A stretch of 64,000 nucleotides of DNA, taken from assembly GCA_016787785.1 (NCBI GenBank), contig JAEUTO010000007.1, positions 1 to 64,000 of the forward strand. Direction: 5' to 3'. The translations under genes and the position numbers were made by a program. Below are positions 24,664 through 32,431 of this stretch, in pieces (the stretch's first letter is position 1; every line of letters starts with the position of its first letter). The notes beneath the pieces are model-generated. The model saw only the letters and a program-made list of their open reading frames with translations. It searched no databases and had not been told where the DNA came from. The stretch comes from Bacteroidia bacterium. Its GTDB lineage: Bacteria; Bacteroidota; Bacteroidia; B-17B0; Aurantibacillaceae.

Positions 24664-25569
24664 ATGAAACCAATTATTCAATTACACAACATTTCTGACA
24701 TTAACAACTTTGTAAAAAGTAAAACCAATCATCCTTTGGTTGCGGTAGTAGATTTTGGTAAAGCCGATGAATACATCGAAGAAGGCACCAGGATAAGTGC
24801 AGACTTCTACTCCATAATGTTTAAAAATTATTGCGCTAATAAATTGCGCTATGGCCGGCAATCATACGATTTTCAAGAAGGCAATTTAATTTGTATTGCA
24901 CCAAAGCAGGTGCTTACAATGGACAAAGAAATTGAAAAAAAAGAAAATATGATGGGTTGGGGTTTGTTCTTTCACCCTGACCTACTTCGTGGCACTTCGT
25001 TAGGCAGCAAAATGAATGAATACACGTATTTTTCTTACGAAACCTCTGAAGCCTTGCACCTGTCTGATAAAGAAAAACAAACCCTCTACGACTGTGTACA
25101 AAAAATTGAAACCGAATTGCAAGAAAATATTGACAGTCACAGTCGAAACTTAATTGTAACAAACATTGAACTTTTATTAAATTATCTTTCGCGTTATTAC
25201 GGCCGACAATTTATTACACGCAAAAACAGTAACTCAAAAGTGGTTTCGCAAATTGAACATCTATTAAAAAATTATTTTACATCAGACAAATTAAAAGAGG
25301 CTGGCCTACCCACAGTAAAATATTTGGCAGACAATGTGCACTTATCGGCAAGTTATTTAAGCGACTTATTAAAAAAAGAAACAGGAATGAATGCGCAAGA
25401 TCACATTCATTATTACTTAATTGAAGAGGCAAAAAATATATTGCTTAACTCCGACAGTTCAGTAAGCGAAATTGCATATTCATTGGGTTTTGAGTACCCC
25501 CAATATTTTAGTAAACTCTTTAAACAAAAAACAGGGCAAACACCAATTGAATACAGAAGCTTAAATTAA
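24664..25569 (+). CDS. AraC-family transcriptional regulator
   Basis: The 301-residue regulator has an N-terminal cupin-like sensing domain (about 15-130; FYSIMFKNYCANKLRYGRQSYDFQEGNLICIAPKQVL). The C-terminal AraC double helix-turn-helix (about 205-301) contains LADNVHLSASYLSDLLKKETG and SDSSVSEIAYSLGFEYPQYFSKLFKQKTGQTPIEYR. The inducer is unknown. It lies one base after the SDR gene and probably controls that gene or a target elsewhere. Confidence 0.9.
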   Translation: MKPIIQLHNISDINNFVKSKTNHPLVAVVDFGKADEYIEEGTRISADFYSIMFKNYCANKLRYGRQSYDFQEGNLICIAPKQVLTMDKEIEKKENMMGWGLFFHPDLLRGTSLGSKMNEYTYFSYETSEALHLSDKEKQTLYDCVQKIETELQENIDSHSRNLIVTNIELLLNYLSRYYGRQFITRKNSNSKVVSQIEHLLKNYFTSDKLKEAGLPTVKYLADNVHLSASYLSDLLKKETGMNAQDHIHYYLIEEAKNILLNSDSSVSEIAYSLGFEYPQYFSKLFKQKTGQTPIEYRSLN

Positions 25570-25595
25570 CGTAAGAGCAAACTACCCGCGCAGGT

Positions 25596-25763
25596 ACATT
25601 AACCATCTGCTGCTATGGGCAGTCACCAACTGCTAAAAGCACCCAGCAGTAGCTGGCAAACACCAAGTTCTATAAATTTTGTATCTTTAAAAAACTATTT
25701 GTGGTTAAAGCCAGTTGTCTGTTTTAAGCGCCAACTGCTAAGAGCCGCAAAATATTTAGTGCA
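25596..25763 (+). repeat. Degenerate attC-like element L
   Basis: It runs from ACATTAACC (25596 onward) to AGAGCCGCAAAATATTTAGTGC (about 25741-25762), where ATATTTAG stands for the ACGTTAG of intact copies. The inside holds TTTTGTATCTTTAAAAAAC and ATTTGTGGTTAAAGCC, as in elements A and C. TATCTTTA (25682-25689) could serve as a -7 box for the CDF gene. A post-R' remnant ATATACGGACC follows. Confidence 0.5.
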
Positions 25764-25785
25764 TAATTATATACGGACCAAAAAA

Positions 25786-26661
25786 ATGACAACGCCCCAC
25801 GAACAGACAGCAATAAAGGCGACCTATTTTAGTATTGCGGGAAATACCAGCCTGGCAATTATCAAAGGCCTTGCCGGCATTTTTGGCAATTCGTACGCAT
25901 TAATTGCAGACGCGATTGAATCGACCACAGACATCTTTGCATCTTTTTTAGTATTATTTGGGCTAAAATATGCGAGTCGCCCTGCTGATAAAAACCATCC
26001 TTACGGCCATGGGCGTGCCGAACCATTGATCACATTTTTAGTAGTGGGCTTTTTAATTACTTCTGCATCGATCATTGCTTACGAAAGCATTAAAAATATT
26101 GGTACGCCACACGATCTGCCAAAAGTATGGACATTGTTTGTTCTTGCCCCATTAATTATTTGGAAGGAAATTTCTTTTCGCTTAGTAATGAAAAAAGCGA
26201 AAGAAACAAATAGCTCGTCGTTAAAAGCTGATGCCTGGCATCACAGAAGCGACGCCATTACATCTATTGCTGCATTAATTGGAATATCTGTTGCCTTATA
26301 TTTTGGTAAAGGTTACGAAACAGCAGACGACTGGGCGGCATTATTTGCTTCAGGTTTTATACTTTATAACAGCTATAAAATTTTCAGACCAGCTCTTGGA
26401 GAAATAATGGATGAGCATTTATATGACGATCTGGTTGAAGACATCAGGAAAGTATCTATGACTGTTGAAGGCGTAGTTGGAACTGAAAAATGTTTTATAA
26501 GAAAAGCAGGAATGAAATACCACGTTGACTTACATGCTATAGTTGATGCGGCCATTACGGTTAAACACGGACATGAAATTGCGCATAAACTGAAAGACAC
26601 ATTGCGTAACGACATACCTCAATTGGGGCATGTGTTGATACATATTGAACCGAATGCATAA
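25786..26661 (+). CDS. CDF-family cation efflux protein
   Basis: The 292-residue protein is read from ATG 25786; a longer in-frame reading would begin inside element L and adds no conserved sequence. Six membrane helices are followed by a cytoplasmic ferredoxin-like domain (about 205-292) ending VLIHIEP. The signatures KNHPYGHGRAE and ADAWHHRSD (about 148-156) are typical of cation diffusion facilitators, which export Zn, Fe, Mn or Co by proton antiport. In the second helix the metal site reads DAIESTTD (42-49), with Glu45 where DxxxD or HxxxD is usual. The substrate may therefore differ. The C-terminal domain keeps His residues (YHVDLHAIVD, KHGHEIAH). Confidence 0.88.
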   Translation: MTTPHEQTAIKATYFSIAGNTSLAIIKGLAGIFGNSYALIADAIESTTDIFASFLVLFGLKYASRPADKNHPYGHGRAEPLITFLVVGFLITSASIIAYESIKNIGTPHDLPKVWTLFVLAPLIIWKEISFRLVMKKAKETNSSSLKADAWHHRSDAITSIAALIGISVALYFGKGYETADDWAALFASGFILYNSYKIFRPALGEIMDEHLYDDLVEDIRKVSMTVEGVVGTEKCFIRKAGMKYHVDLHAIVDAAITVKHGHEIAHKLKDTLRNDIPQLGHVLIHIEPNA

Positions 26662-26666
26662 AAAAA

Positions 26667-27464
26667 ATGATAGACTTTATTCAGCAACTCAAACACCGAA
26701 ATGAAACCCTATTCTATTATGGTTTGCTGTGTCTTGTGTTATCAATTGTTTTTATTATTCTTACGAAATATACAACTACTCAGGTTTACAATGTGAACGC
26801 TTGGTACAAACCTTTTAAATTCGCTTTTTCAACATTTCTATTTTCTTGGGCCATGGCCTGGTATTGCTATTACTTGCCCAATTTTAATATCAACTTATTC
26901 AATTGGTCGGTTGTAATTTTATTGGGTTTTGAAATTTTTTATATCGCATTTCAAGCAAATAAAGGACAATTGTCGCATTACAATTTATCTACACCGACAT
27001 ATTCAATTTTGTATTCATTAATGGCATTAGCTGCTACTGCCGTAACGTTATACACAGCCTATGTTGGACTGCTATTTTTCAAATCCGATTTTCCAGACCT
27101 TCCTAATTATTATTTGTGGGCTATTCGTTTAGGGATCATCATTTTTGTTATCTTCTCTTTTGAGGGATTTGCTATGGGCTCAAGGCTTAATCATAGTGTT
27201 GGAGCTGTAAACGACAACTCAAATTGGCTCATTGTTAGTTGGAGCAAGACAGTAGGTGATCTGAGAGTTTCACATTTTATTGGCATGCACGCTTTGCAAA
27301 TACTGCCCTTGCTTTCATACTATCTTCTAAAAAACACAAAATTGACAATTGGCCTTTCAATTGTTTACGGACTTTTAGCTTTGGTAACACTTATTCAAGC
27401 ATTGCAAGGCAAACCTTTAATCAGTTCAAATAAGACACAAAAAGAAACACCTAATAATGTGTAA
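26667..27464 (+). CDS. Polytopic membrane protein of unknown function
   Basis: The 265-residue protein has about seven hydrophobic segments, beginning near residues 16-34, 48-66, 78-94, 108-130, 146-166, 200-218 and 225-245. It is not recognised. Notable conserved-looking motifs are NVNAWYKPFKFAFSTFLFSWAMAWY and DLRVSHFIGMHALQILPLLSYY, each with polar or His residues in or next to the membrane, which hints at a transport or sensing role. The start lies five bases after the CDF stop, so the two are likely co-transcribed. Confidence 0.65.
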   Translation: MIDFIQQLKHRNETLFYYGLLCLVLSIVFIILTKYTTTQVYNVNAWYKPFKFAFSTFLFSWAMAWYCYYLPNFNINLFNWSVVILLGFEIFYIAFQANKGQLSHYNLSTPTYSILYSLMALAATAVTLYTAYVGLLFFKSDFPDLPNYYLWAIRLGIIIFVIFSFEGFAMGSRLNHSVGAVNDNSNWLIVSWSKTVGDLRVSHFIGMHALQILPLLSYYLLKNTKLTIGLSIVYGLLALVTLIQALQGKPLISSNKTQKETPNNV

Positions 27465-27520
27465 ATAACCCGGCAAAAAAAGAGTAGTTGATTGTAAAAT
27501 AACCAATAACTTTATGTATT

Positions 27521-27946
27521 ATGAACGTAAAAGCACAGATCAAAGAGTATATTGCTAGTCAGGCTGAAGCAAAATGCATTGATATGCAAGCATTGCACAA
27601 GCTCATTCTTAAAGCTTCACCAAAATGTAAATTATGGTTCTTAGATGGAAAAGACGGTAAAGGAAAAACTGTTACCAATCCAAACATAGGATATGGTTAT
27701 TATACTATAAAATATGCAGACGGGTCAACCAAAGAATTCTATCGAATTGGTTTAAGCGCCAACACAACCGGGATATCTGTTTATATACTTGGCCTTAGCG
27801 ATAAGACATACTTGGCTAAAACTTATGGAAAAAAAATTGGTAAGGCAAGCGTTACAGGGTACTGCATAAAATTTAAAGCGCTAAAAGACATAAACATTGA
27901 TATACTTGAAGCTGCTATAAAAGAAGGGTTTGAGGGTAAGAATTAA
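27521..27946 (+). CDS. DUF1801-family protein
   Basis: The 141-residue cytoplasmic protein has the features of the DUF1801 (YdhG/YjbR-related, frataxin-like fold) family. These are GYGYYTIKYADGSTKEFYRIGLSANTTGISVYILGLSDKTYL and, near the end, GKASVTGYCIKFKALKDINIDILEAAIKEG. No enzymatic function is established for the family. The gene stands alone, facing the response regulator gene that converges on it 17 bp downstream. Confidence 0.75.
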   Translation: MNVKAQIKEYIASQAEAKCIDMQALHKLILKASPKCKLWFLDGKDGKGKTVTNPNIGYGYYTIKYADGSTKEFYRIGLSANTTGISVYILGLSDKTYLAKTYGKKIGKASVTGYCIKFKALKDINIDILEAAIKEGFEGKN

Positions 27947-27962
27947 AAAATAAAATAGTAAT

Positions 27963-28664
27963 TTATTTTTCGGGCACGTTAAAAATAAAACCAACACCAA
28001 AAACGTTCTCAATGTTAAGTTCAGGATCTTCTTTTAAATATTTCCGGATCTTGGTTATAAATACATCCAGGCTCCGACCAAAAAAATAATCATTTTCGCC
28101 CCAAAGATCTTTTAGCATTTCTTCGCGCTTTATAACCTTGTTACGGTGCCTGGATAAATAATTAAGAATGTCGCTCTCTTTTTCGGTAATGCGTTTGGTA
28201 TTACCGAAAATAGTTAAAGATTGATTATTAAAATCGAACGTAAATTTACCGATAGAAGAAATTTCAACTTTGCTTTCAGCGATGTTTTCCGGAATCCTAC
28301 GAATGACCGCTTTAATTTTCCAAAGTAATTCTTCTTCGTCAAATGGCTTTGTAATATAATCGTCTGCCCCAAGATCGTAGCCTTTTAATTTATCTTCTTT
28401 TAACGACCTTGCCGTTATAAAAATAACCGGGATCTTTTTCTCCTTCATTCTTATTCCCTCTGCCAAAGAAAATCCATCCATCTTGGGCATCATCACATCC
28501 AACAAGCACAGGTCAAAAGATTGGCTCAGAAACGCTTTGTAAGCCAATTCGCCATCCTTACAAAGCTTTACATCAAAACCTTCCGTCTCCAGGTAATCTA
28601 CCAGCAGCATACCTAAATTAAGATCGTCTTCGGCTAATAATATTTTAAGTTTCTCTTTAAGCAT
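27963..28664 (-). CDS. OmpR-family response regulator
   Basis: The 233-residue regulator has a receiver (about 7-122) with AEDD, phospho-acceptor Asp56 (LCLLDVMMPKMDG), ITAR and the Lys of ITKPFD. The C-terminal winged helix (about 135-232) has ITEKESDILNYLSRHRNKVIKREEMLKDLWGENDYFFGRSLDVFITKIRKYL. It is encoded directly after its kinase, with an 8-bp overlap. OmpR-type dimers bind tandem direct repeats about 10-11 bp apart. Four such repeats lie upstream of the kinase gene (29971-30014). Confidence 0.92.
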   Translation of the reverse strand: MLKEKLKILLAEDDLNLGMLLVDYLETEGFDVKLCKDGELAYKAFLSQSFDLCLLDVMMPKMDGFSLAEGIRMKEKKIPVIFITARSLKEDKLKGYDLGADDYITKPFDEEELLWKIKAVIRRIPENIAESKVEISSIGKFTFDFNNQSLTIFGNTKRITEKESDILNYLSRHRNKVIKREEMLKDLWGENDYFFGRSLDVFITKIRKYLKEDPELNIENVFGVGFIFNVPEK

Positions 28665-29928
28665 TTGGTAGTGTAATAGTGAATGTTGTGCCCCGCCCCT
28701 TCTCGCTTTGCACTTCTATTGTTCCATGGTGTAATTCAATGATCTTCTTAATATACGCCAAACCAAGACCAAAACCTTTTACATCATGTAAATTACCGGT
28801 TGGCACTCTAAAAAATTTATCAAATACTTTCTTCTGATATTTTTCTGCTATGCCTATTCCATTATCAGAGAATACAAGCGTTAAATTACCAGAGCTATTA
28901 AATGTTTGAATAACTATCTCAGGTTTTTCTTTTGAATATTTAAGTGAGTTATCAATTAAATTACATAAGGCATTTGTAAGATGTGTTCTGTCGCCCAAAA
29001 CCAAAGGTATGGTTGCGTCTAAATTTAATTTTAAGCTACCATGTTTATTTTCTATTTGCAAAGCAATACACTTTATACATTCGTTAATAAGTTCGTGAAC
29101 ATTTAACTCTGCTTTTTGTAAAGGTATCTCTCCTCTTTCGAGCGCTGTCATGCTCAACACCTGCTCTACCTGTACCTTCAATTTTTCGTTCTCCTGCAAT
29201 ATCACTTCAGAATAGTGTTTGATCTTATCTTCCTGTTTTAAGGTAGACTCTTTTGTGATCATTTTACCTGCCAAACCAATATTGGTAAGTGGCGTTTTAA
29301 ATTCGTGAGTCATATTATTTAAAAAATCGGTTGTGTGCTCAGATATTTGTTTTTCTTTAAGTAACGACAAAGTAGTGCGCCAAAACATAACAAGTACAAT
29401 AAGAATAAGGGCAACAGAAGTAATAAAAAGAGTACCCATTTCTGCAATGATAAACGATTCTTTATCAGGAATAATAAGTACTAATTCCAAACCATTTTTA
29501 CTGGCCAGTTCAGATAAGCGTTTGCTATAAATATTATTTTTAAAGCTTGACTGTCCCTTAATTCTAAATGGAGTAGGTTCTATTACCACAAACGAATAAT
29601 CCATATGAAAATTATAAAAATTCATAAAGTGTCTGAACAAAGAATCTATTTTTTTAATATCCGGATTACTGATACAAACTTCAGCGCTTCTGCAAGCATT
29701 TATAACAATACTATCAGATGCGTTATCGTTCTTTTGAATGCTCTGGCAAGTTTCTTTATCAGAATACAAAGCGTCGGCCGTTTTTGAAAGCACCATGTTG
29801 GCTTTTTCAGTAAACAGTTCTTCTTTAATTTGCGCTGTTTCCAATATCCAATTCACTTGTATGAACAATACTATTACCAGTGCTATAGACGAAATGGCAA
29901 TAAATAAATAGGTTCTGTTAAGTTTCAT
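28657..29928 (-). CDS. Membrane sensor histidine kinase
   Basis: The 423-residue kinase has membrane helix 1 at about residues 6-28, a periplasmic sensor region (about 29-170) containing three Cys residues and no named domain, and helix 2 at about 172-190. The HisKA dimerisation motif is FLNNMTHEFKTPLTNIGLAG (phospho-acceptor His near 213). The HATPase core contains NALCNLIDNSLKYS, DNGIGIA, FRVP and GFGLGLAYIKKI. It phosphorylates the regulator encoded next. The divergent small lipoprotein gene at 30058 is a likely target. Confidence 0.92.
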   Translation of the reverse strand: MKLNRTYLFIAISSIALVIVLFIQVNWILETAQIKEELFTEKANMVLSKTADALYSDKETCQSIQKNDNASDSIVINACRSAEVCISNPDIKKIDSLFRHFMNFYNFHMDYSFVVIEPTPFRIKGQSSFKNNIYSKRLSELASKNGLELVLIIPDKESFIIAEMGTLFITSVALILIVLVMFWRTTLSLLKEKQISEHTTDFLNNMTHEFKTPLTNIGLAGKMITKESTLKQEDKIKHYSEVILQENEKLKVQVEQVLSMTALERGEIPLQKAELNVHELINECIKCIALQIENKHGSLKLNLDATIPLVLGDRTHLTNALCNLIDNSLKYSKEKPEIVIQTFNSSGNLTLVFSDNGIGIAEKYQKKVFDKFFRVPTGNLHDVKGFGLGLAYIKKIIELHHGTIEVQSEKGRGTTFTITLPNA

Positions 29929-29970
29929 GGGTGTATCAAAATTAACTATTTTATGTGTGATTTGCGCTGC

Positions 29971-30014
29971 GTTAACAAGTCGTTAACAAGGCAATAACTA
30001 GTCAATAACAAAAT
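29971..30014. promoter_or_regulatory. Four 11-bp direct repeats, candidate response-regulator binding site
   Basis: Units GTTAACAAGTC (29971-29981), GTTAACAAGGC (29982-29992), AATAACTAGTC (29993-30003) and AATAACAAAAT (30004-30014) follow without gaps. Direct repeats with 11-bp spacing are the usual target of OmpR-type regulators. They lie between the kinase gene and the divergent gene at 30058 and end about 18 bp before a TATATTTG box. Confidence 0.55.
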
Positions 30015-30031
30015 TTGATCTAAGACTTAAC

Positions 30032-30039
30032 TATATTTG
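30032..30039 (+). promoter_or_regulatory. -7 promoter element upstream of the small lipoprotein gene
   Basis: TATATTTG fits TAnnTTTG perfectly and lies 19 bp upstream of ATG 30058. A good TTTG is lacking at -33, where the direct repeats end. This suits a promoter that needs an activator. Confidence 0.5.
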
Positions 30040-30057
30040 TACATAAACACTATTACC

Positions 30058-30276
30058 ATGAAACTTTATATTATAAGCCTGGCAGCCGCGAACATTTTTT
30101 TTGTTAGTTGTAAAAATGACATTAAAGCGGATACACAACTTAACAACAGATCAACCACCAAAACAAGAATCAAGACTGACGGTAAAGCTGAAGAAGTAAT
30201 ATATCCGCTACAAATAAAGCCGCTGGGCTTTGACAGGAACGTAAGTTATATGGGAAAGAAAAAAGATAATTGCTAA
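30058..30276 (+). CDS. Small lipoprotein
   Basis: The 72-residue protein is read from ATG 30058, which gives a clean lipoprotein signal, LYIISLAAANIFFVSC, with Cys18. The mature part (about 54 residues) is polar and Lys/Thr-rich with no recognised domain. Its promoter region contains the four 11-bp repeats, so it is a candidate target of the adjacent two-component system. It overlaps the start of the next gene by 7 bp. Confidence 0.6.
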   Translation: MKLYIISLAAANIFFVSCKNDIKADTQLNNRSTTKTRIKTDGKAEEVIYPLQIKPLGFDRNVSYMGKKKDNC

Positions 30277-30965
30277 AAAATATTATTTTGAGAGCGCAAA
30301 TCATATTCTTTACACTTGTTATCGCTTCACTTTTTAGCTGCGAGCAAACAGAAGCACCCGTTCAAATAACACCACCTGCAATTGTTATTAACGGCAATAA
30401 GCTTGACACAGCTTATTTATACAGCTCTTATGACGACCGCGGAGCCTTTCTTGAAAAAAATCCTTGTATCACTGTTCAAGTCAGCGGCACTGTAAATACC
30501 GGTGTAAAAGGTACATATTATGTAGATTATGATTATACAGACGATGCAGGACACAAGGCAGCAACTGTTACGCGAACCGTGCAGGTTGTAGAAAACAAAT
30601 GTGCTTTTTTAAATGGCGGTTACAATGTTGTTTGCACCTGTGTTGCAGTTGTGGCGGGCGCTCCAAACCCAACAATTACCACAACCAATTATACGGCAAC
30701 AGTAGCCCCGGCTATGGAGGATAATTGTTTTGAATTAAGCTCGATGAAAATCGGATCAGGCTATGTAGTACCCTTCCCTCCCCCATCTATTAATGGCAAC
30801 TCCATTACAGTTGGTTTTTGGGATCGCGATTGTATTCCGGGCAGCTGTAGCACAACGGGTACTTTATCGGCCACAAAAAATACTTTTACTATTGAGAGTG
30901 TAGCTTACCAATTTTCTCCGGCCATAAGGTATATGTGCAAAAACGTTTACACAAAACAATTGTAA
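30270..30965 (+). CDS. Lipoprotein with DUF5011/Ig-like domain
   Basis: The 231-residue protein starts at a TTG (30270), overlapping the previous stop. A lipobox (VIASLFSC, Cys24) follows the hydrophobic signal. Residues about 35-105 form an Ig-like domain of DUF5011 type: CITVQVSGTVNTGVKGTYYVDYDYTDDAGHKAATVTRTVQVVE. The remainder is Cys- and Thr-rich without a recognised motif. It is a surface-exposed or periplasmic lipoprotein of unknown role. A gene fragment in the same frame follows its stop (30966-31088). Confidence 0.7.
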   Translation: MLKNIILRAQIIFFTLVIASLFSCEQTEAPVQITPPAIVINGNKLDTAYLYSSYDDRGAFLEKNPCITVQVSGTVNTGVKGTYYVDYDYTDDAGHKAATVTRTVQVVENKCAFLNGGYNVVCTCVAVVAGAPNPTITTTNYTATVAPAMEDNCFELSSMKIGSGYVVPFPPPSINGNSITVGFWDRDCIPGSCSTTGTLSATKNTFTIESVAYQFSPAIRYMCKNVYTKQL

Positions 30966-31088
30966 ATTAATTGGAAGAATTACCATAACGAAAATAAAAA
31001 AGAAGATTTTTGGAAATTCTATTACAAAGATGGAACTTTAATGTATTCTATTGAATACAAAAACAATGTATCACTACTTAACCATTAA
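30966..31088 (+). pseudogene. C-terminal remnant of a MORN-repeat-like protein
   Basis: The 40 codons directly after the preceding stop, in the same frame, encode a peptide containing NENKKEDFWKFYYKDGTLMY followed by SIEYKNNVSLLNH and a stop. The YYKDGTLxYSxEYKN pattern is that of the MORN-like variant repeats common in Bacteroidota. There is no start codon before residue 24 and no upstream repeats, so this is the tail of a gene whose front was lost. It could also be an extension removed by the stop at 30963, but its character differs from the lipoprotein. Confidence 0.5.
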
Positions 31089-31091
31089 TAT

Positions 31092-31535
31092 ATGAAAACA
31101 ACCAGACCGGTTTTACCTACTTTAATTGCCGCGGCAATAGTTATAGGAGTTGCTGCTTGTCATACAACTAAAAAAAATACAACAAAAACAGAGGCAACAC
31201 CCATTCCCGTTGCAACAACAGCAACAAAAACAGAACCTGCCAAAACTTCTTTTTCAAATTTTTCAGGCTCGGCTACTCCGGGCGAGCAACAGGTTAATGC
31301 CATACAAATGAGAAATCCGGGAACAACCTTAGAACAGTTAACCAAAGGACATTCTATTTACACCGGCGAATGTAGCAGTTGTCACCGGGTATTTAGCGTG
31401 TATGATTATACACAAGAAGCCTGGCCGGGAATTATTGATAGAATGGCTCTTAAAGCAGGAATAACGAACGACCAAAAAGATGCTTTATCAAGATATATCT
31501 TTTCTATGAAAGCAACCCAACCCAACGGGAAATGA
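31092..31535 (+). CDS. Lipoprotein c-type cytochrome
   Basis: The 147-residue protein has a lipobox (GVAAC, Cys23) after a hydrophobic signal. A Thr/Lys/Ala-rich linker (about 24-62) and a small cytochrome domain with the heme site CSSCH (94-98) follow. Met108 or later Met residues (DRMALKAG) may supply the sixth ligand. It is presumably anchored in the inner or outer membrane facing the periplasm and passes electrons; the partner is unknown. The next gene starts within its stop (ATGA overlap). Confidence 0.82.
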   Translation: MKTTRPVLPTLIAAAIVIGVAACHTTKKNTTKTEATPIPVATTATKTEPAKTSFSNFSGSATPGEQQVNAIQMRNPGTTLEQLTKGHSIYTGECSSCHRVFSVYDYTQEAWPGIIDRMALKAGITNDQKDALSRYIFSMKATQPNGK

Positions 31536-32368
31536 GCAAAAAATTACTGATACTCTTTTCGCTTTTTTGTTTTTCATTCATGCCATGGCATTTGGGTAAA
31601 GACAAAGAACAATTTGTTGAAATTAGAGGTAAAAAGCAATATTACGTAATAAAAGGCACAGGCGAACCTTTGGTGGTTTTTATTACGGGGCTTGGCCCAA
31701 CTATGGATGATTTTTCCGGACTTCAAAATAGAATTGCAAAAAAAACTAAAACATTATGTTATAACAGAGCCGGAGTTGGCAAGTCTGAATCGTATAACAA
31801 TGAACGTAGCCTCGAAAACATTTCCGCAGAATTAAAAGAACTATTAGATAAAGTTGGAATAGATAAGTCTGTAATTTTAGTTGGACATTCGCGTGGCGGA
31901 TTGATCTTACGGTATTTTATAGATAAATACCCTGGTAAGGTTTGTGGTGCCGTTCTGATTGATCCTGCACTTCCGGAACTAAAACCAATGCGAAGAGCCT
32001 TACGAACAACAGAAGAGAAAATTGAATTTGATAAATATTATAACTCATTTATCACAGATAGCACAAAATATTCGGCGATCATAAGAAATGAATTCAGGAA
32101 TTTTTACACAACAGACTCCGTTTCTGTTGCAAATAAAGGATTTATAAATACTATTCCTACTACAATAATTGGCTCAGTTAAAGCAACAAAAGACAAATAC
32201 GGCAAAGAAGATAATACGATCAAAACAGAGCTATTTAATGATTACGTAAAAAAGTTTCCGCAAATAAAATTGGTCTTGACAAATAAGTCGGGCCATTTTA
32301 TTCACGATGAAGAACCAAAATTAATAAGCGACGAAATTTTACTGGTTATAAAGAAAATAAAAGGATAG
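31532..32368 (+). CDS. Exported alpha/beta hydrolase
   Basis: The 278-residue protein has an N-terminal hydrophobic signal or anchor (about 4-18). The fold markers are TGLGPTMDDF (oxyanion region, about 52-61), the conserved CYNRAGVGKS, and the nucleophile elbow GHSRGG (118-123, Ser120). DPALPEL and a C-terminal NKSGHFIHDEEP with the catalytic His complete the set. The substrate is unknown. It overlaps the cytochrome gene by 4 bp and ends before a strong bidirectional terminator. Confidence 0.82.
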   Translation: MSKKLLILFSLFCFSFMPWHLGKDKEQFVEIRGKKQYYVIKGTGEPLVVFITGLGPTMDDFSGLQNRIAKKTKTLCYNRAGVGKSESYNNERSLENISAELKELLDKVGIDKSVILVGHSRGGLILRYFIDKYPGKVCGAVLIDPALPELKPMRRALRTTEEKIEFDKYYNSFITDSTKYSAIIRNEFRNFYTTDSVSVANKGFINTIPTTIIGSVKATKDKYGKEDNTIKTELFNDYVKKFPQIKLVLTNKSGHFIHDEEPKLISDEILLVIKKIKG

Positions 32369-32379
32369 ATCATTAAACA

Positions 32380-32414
32380 AAAAACCCCGCTTCGGAAACA
32401 GAAACGGGGTTTTT
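32380..32414. terminator. Bidirectional intrinsic terminator
   Basis: AAAAACCCCG (32380-32389) and CGGGGTTTTT (32405-32414) form a perfect 10-bp stem around a 15-nt loop. It is A-rich on one side and T-rich on the other, so it can end the hydrolase transcript and the convergent Kelch gene. Confidence 0.85.
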
Positions 32415-32431
32415 AAGTAATAAAATTATAA

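Noticed and set aside
25615-25785. N-terminal extension of the CDF exporter by 57 codons
   Set aside because: The extension lies inside the degenerate element L and its -7 box. The family normally begins near the ATG at 25786.
29971-30014. Short direct repeats considered as a CRISPR or iteron array
   Set aside because: Units are 11 bp without spacers, only four copies, next to an OmpR-type system. There are no cas or replication genes.
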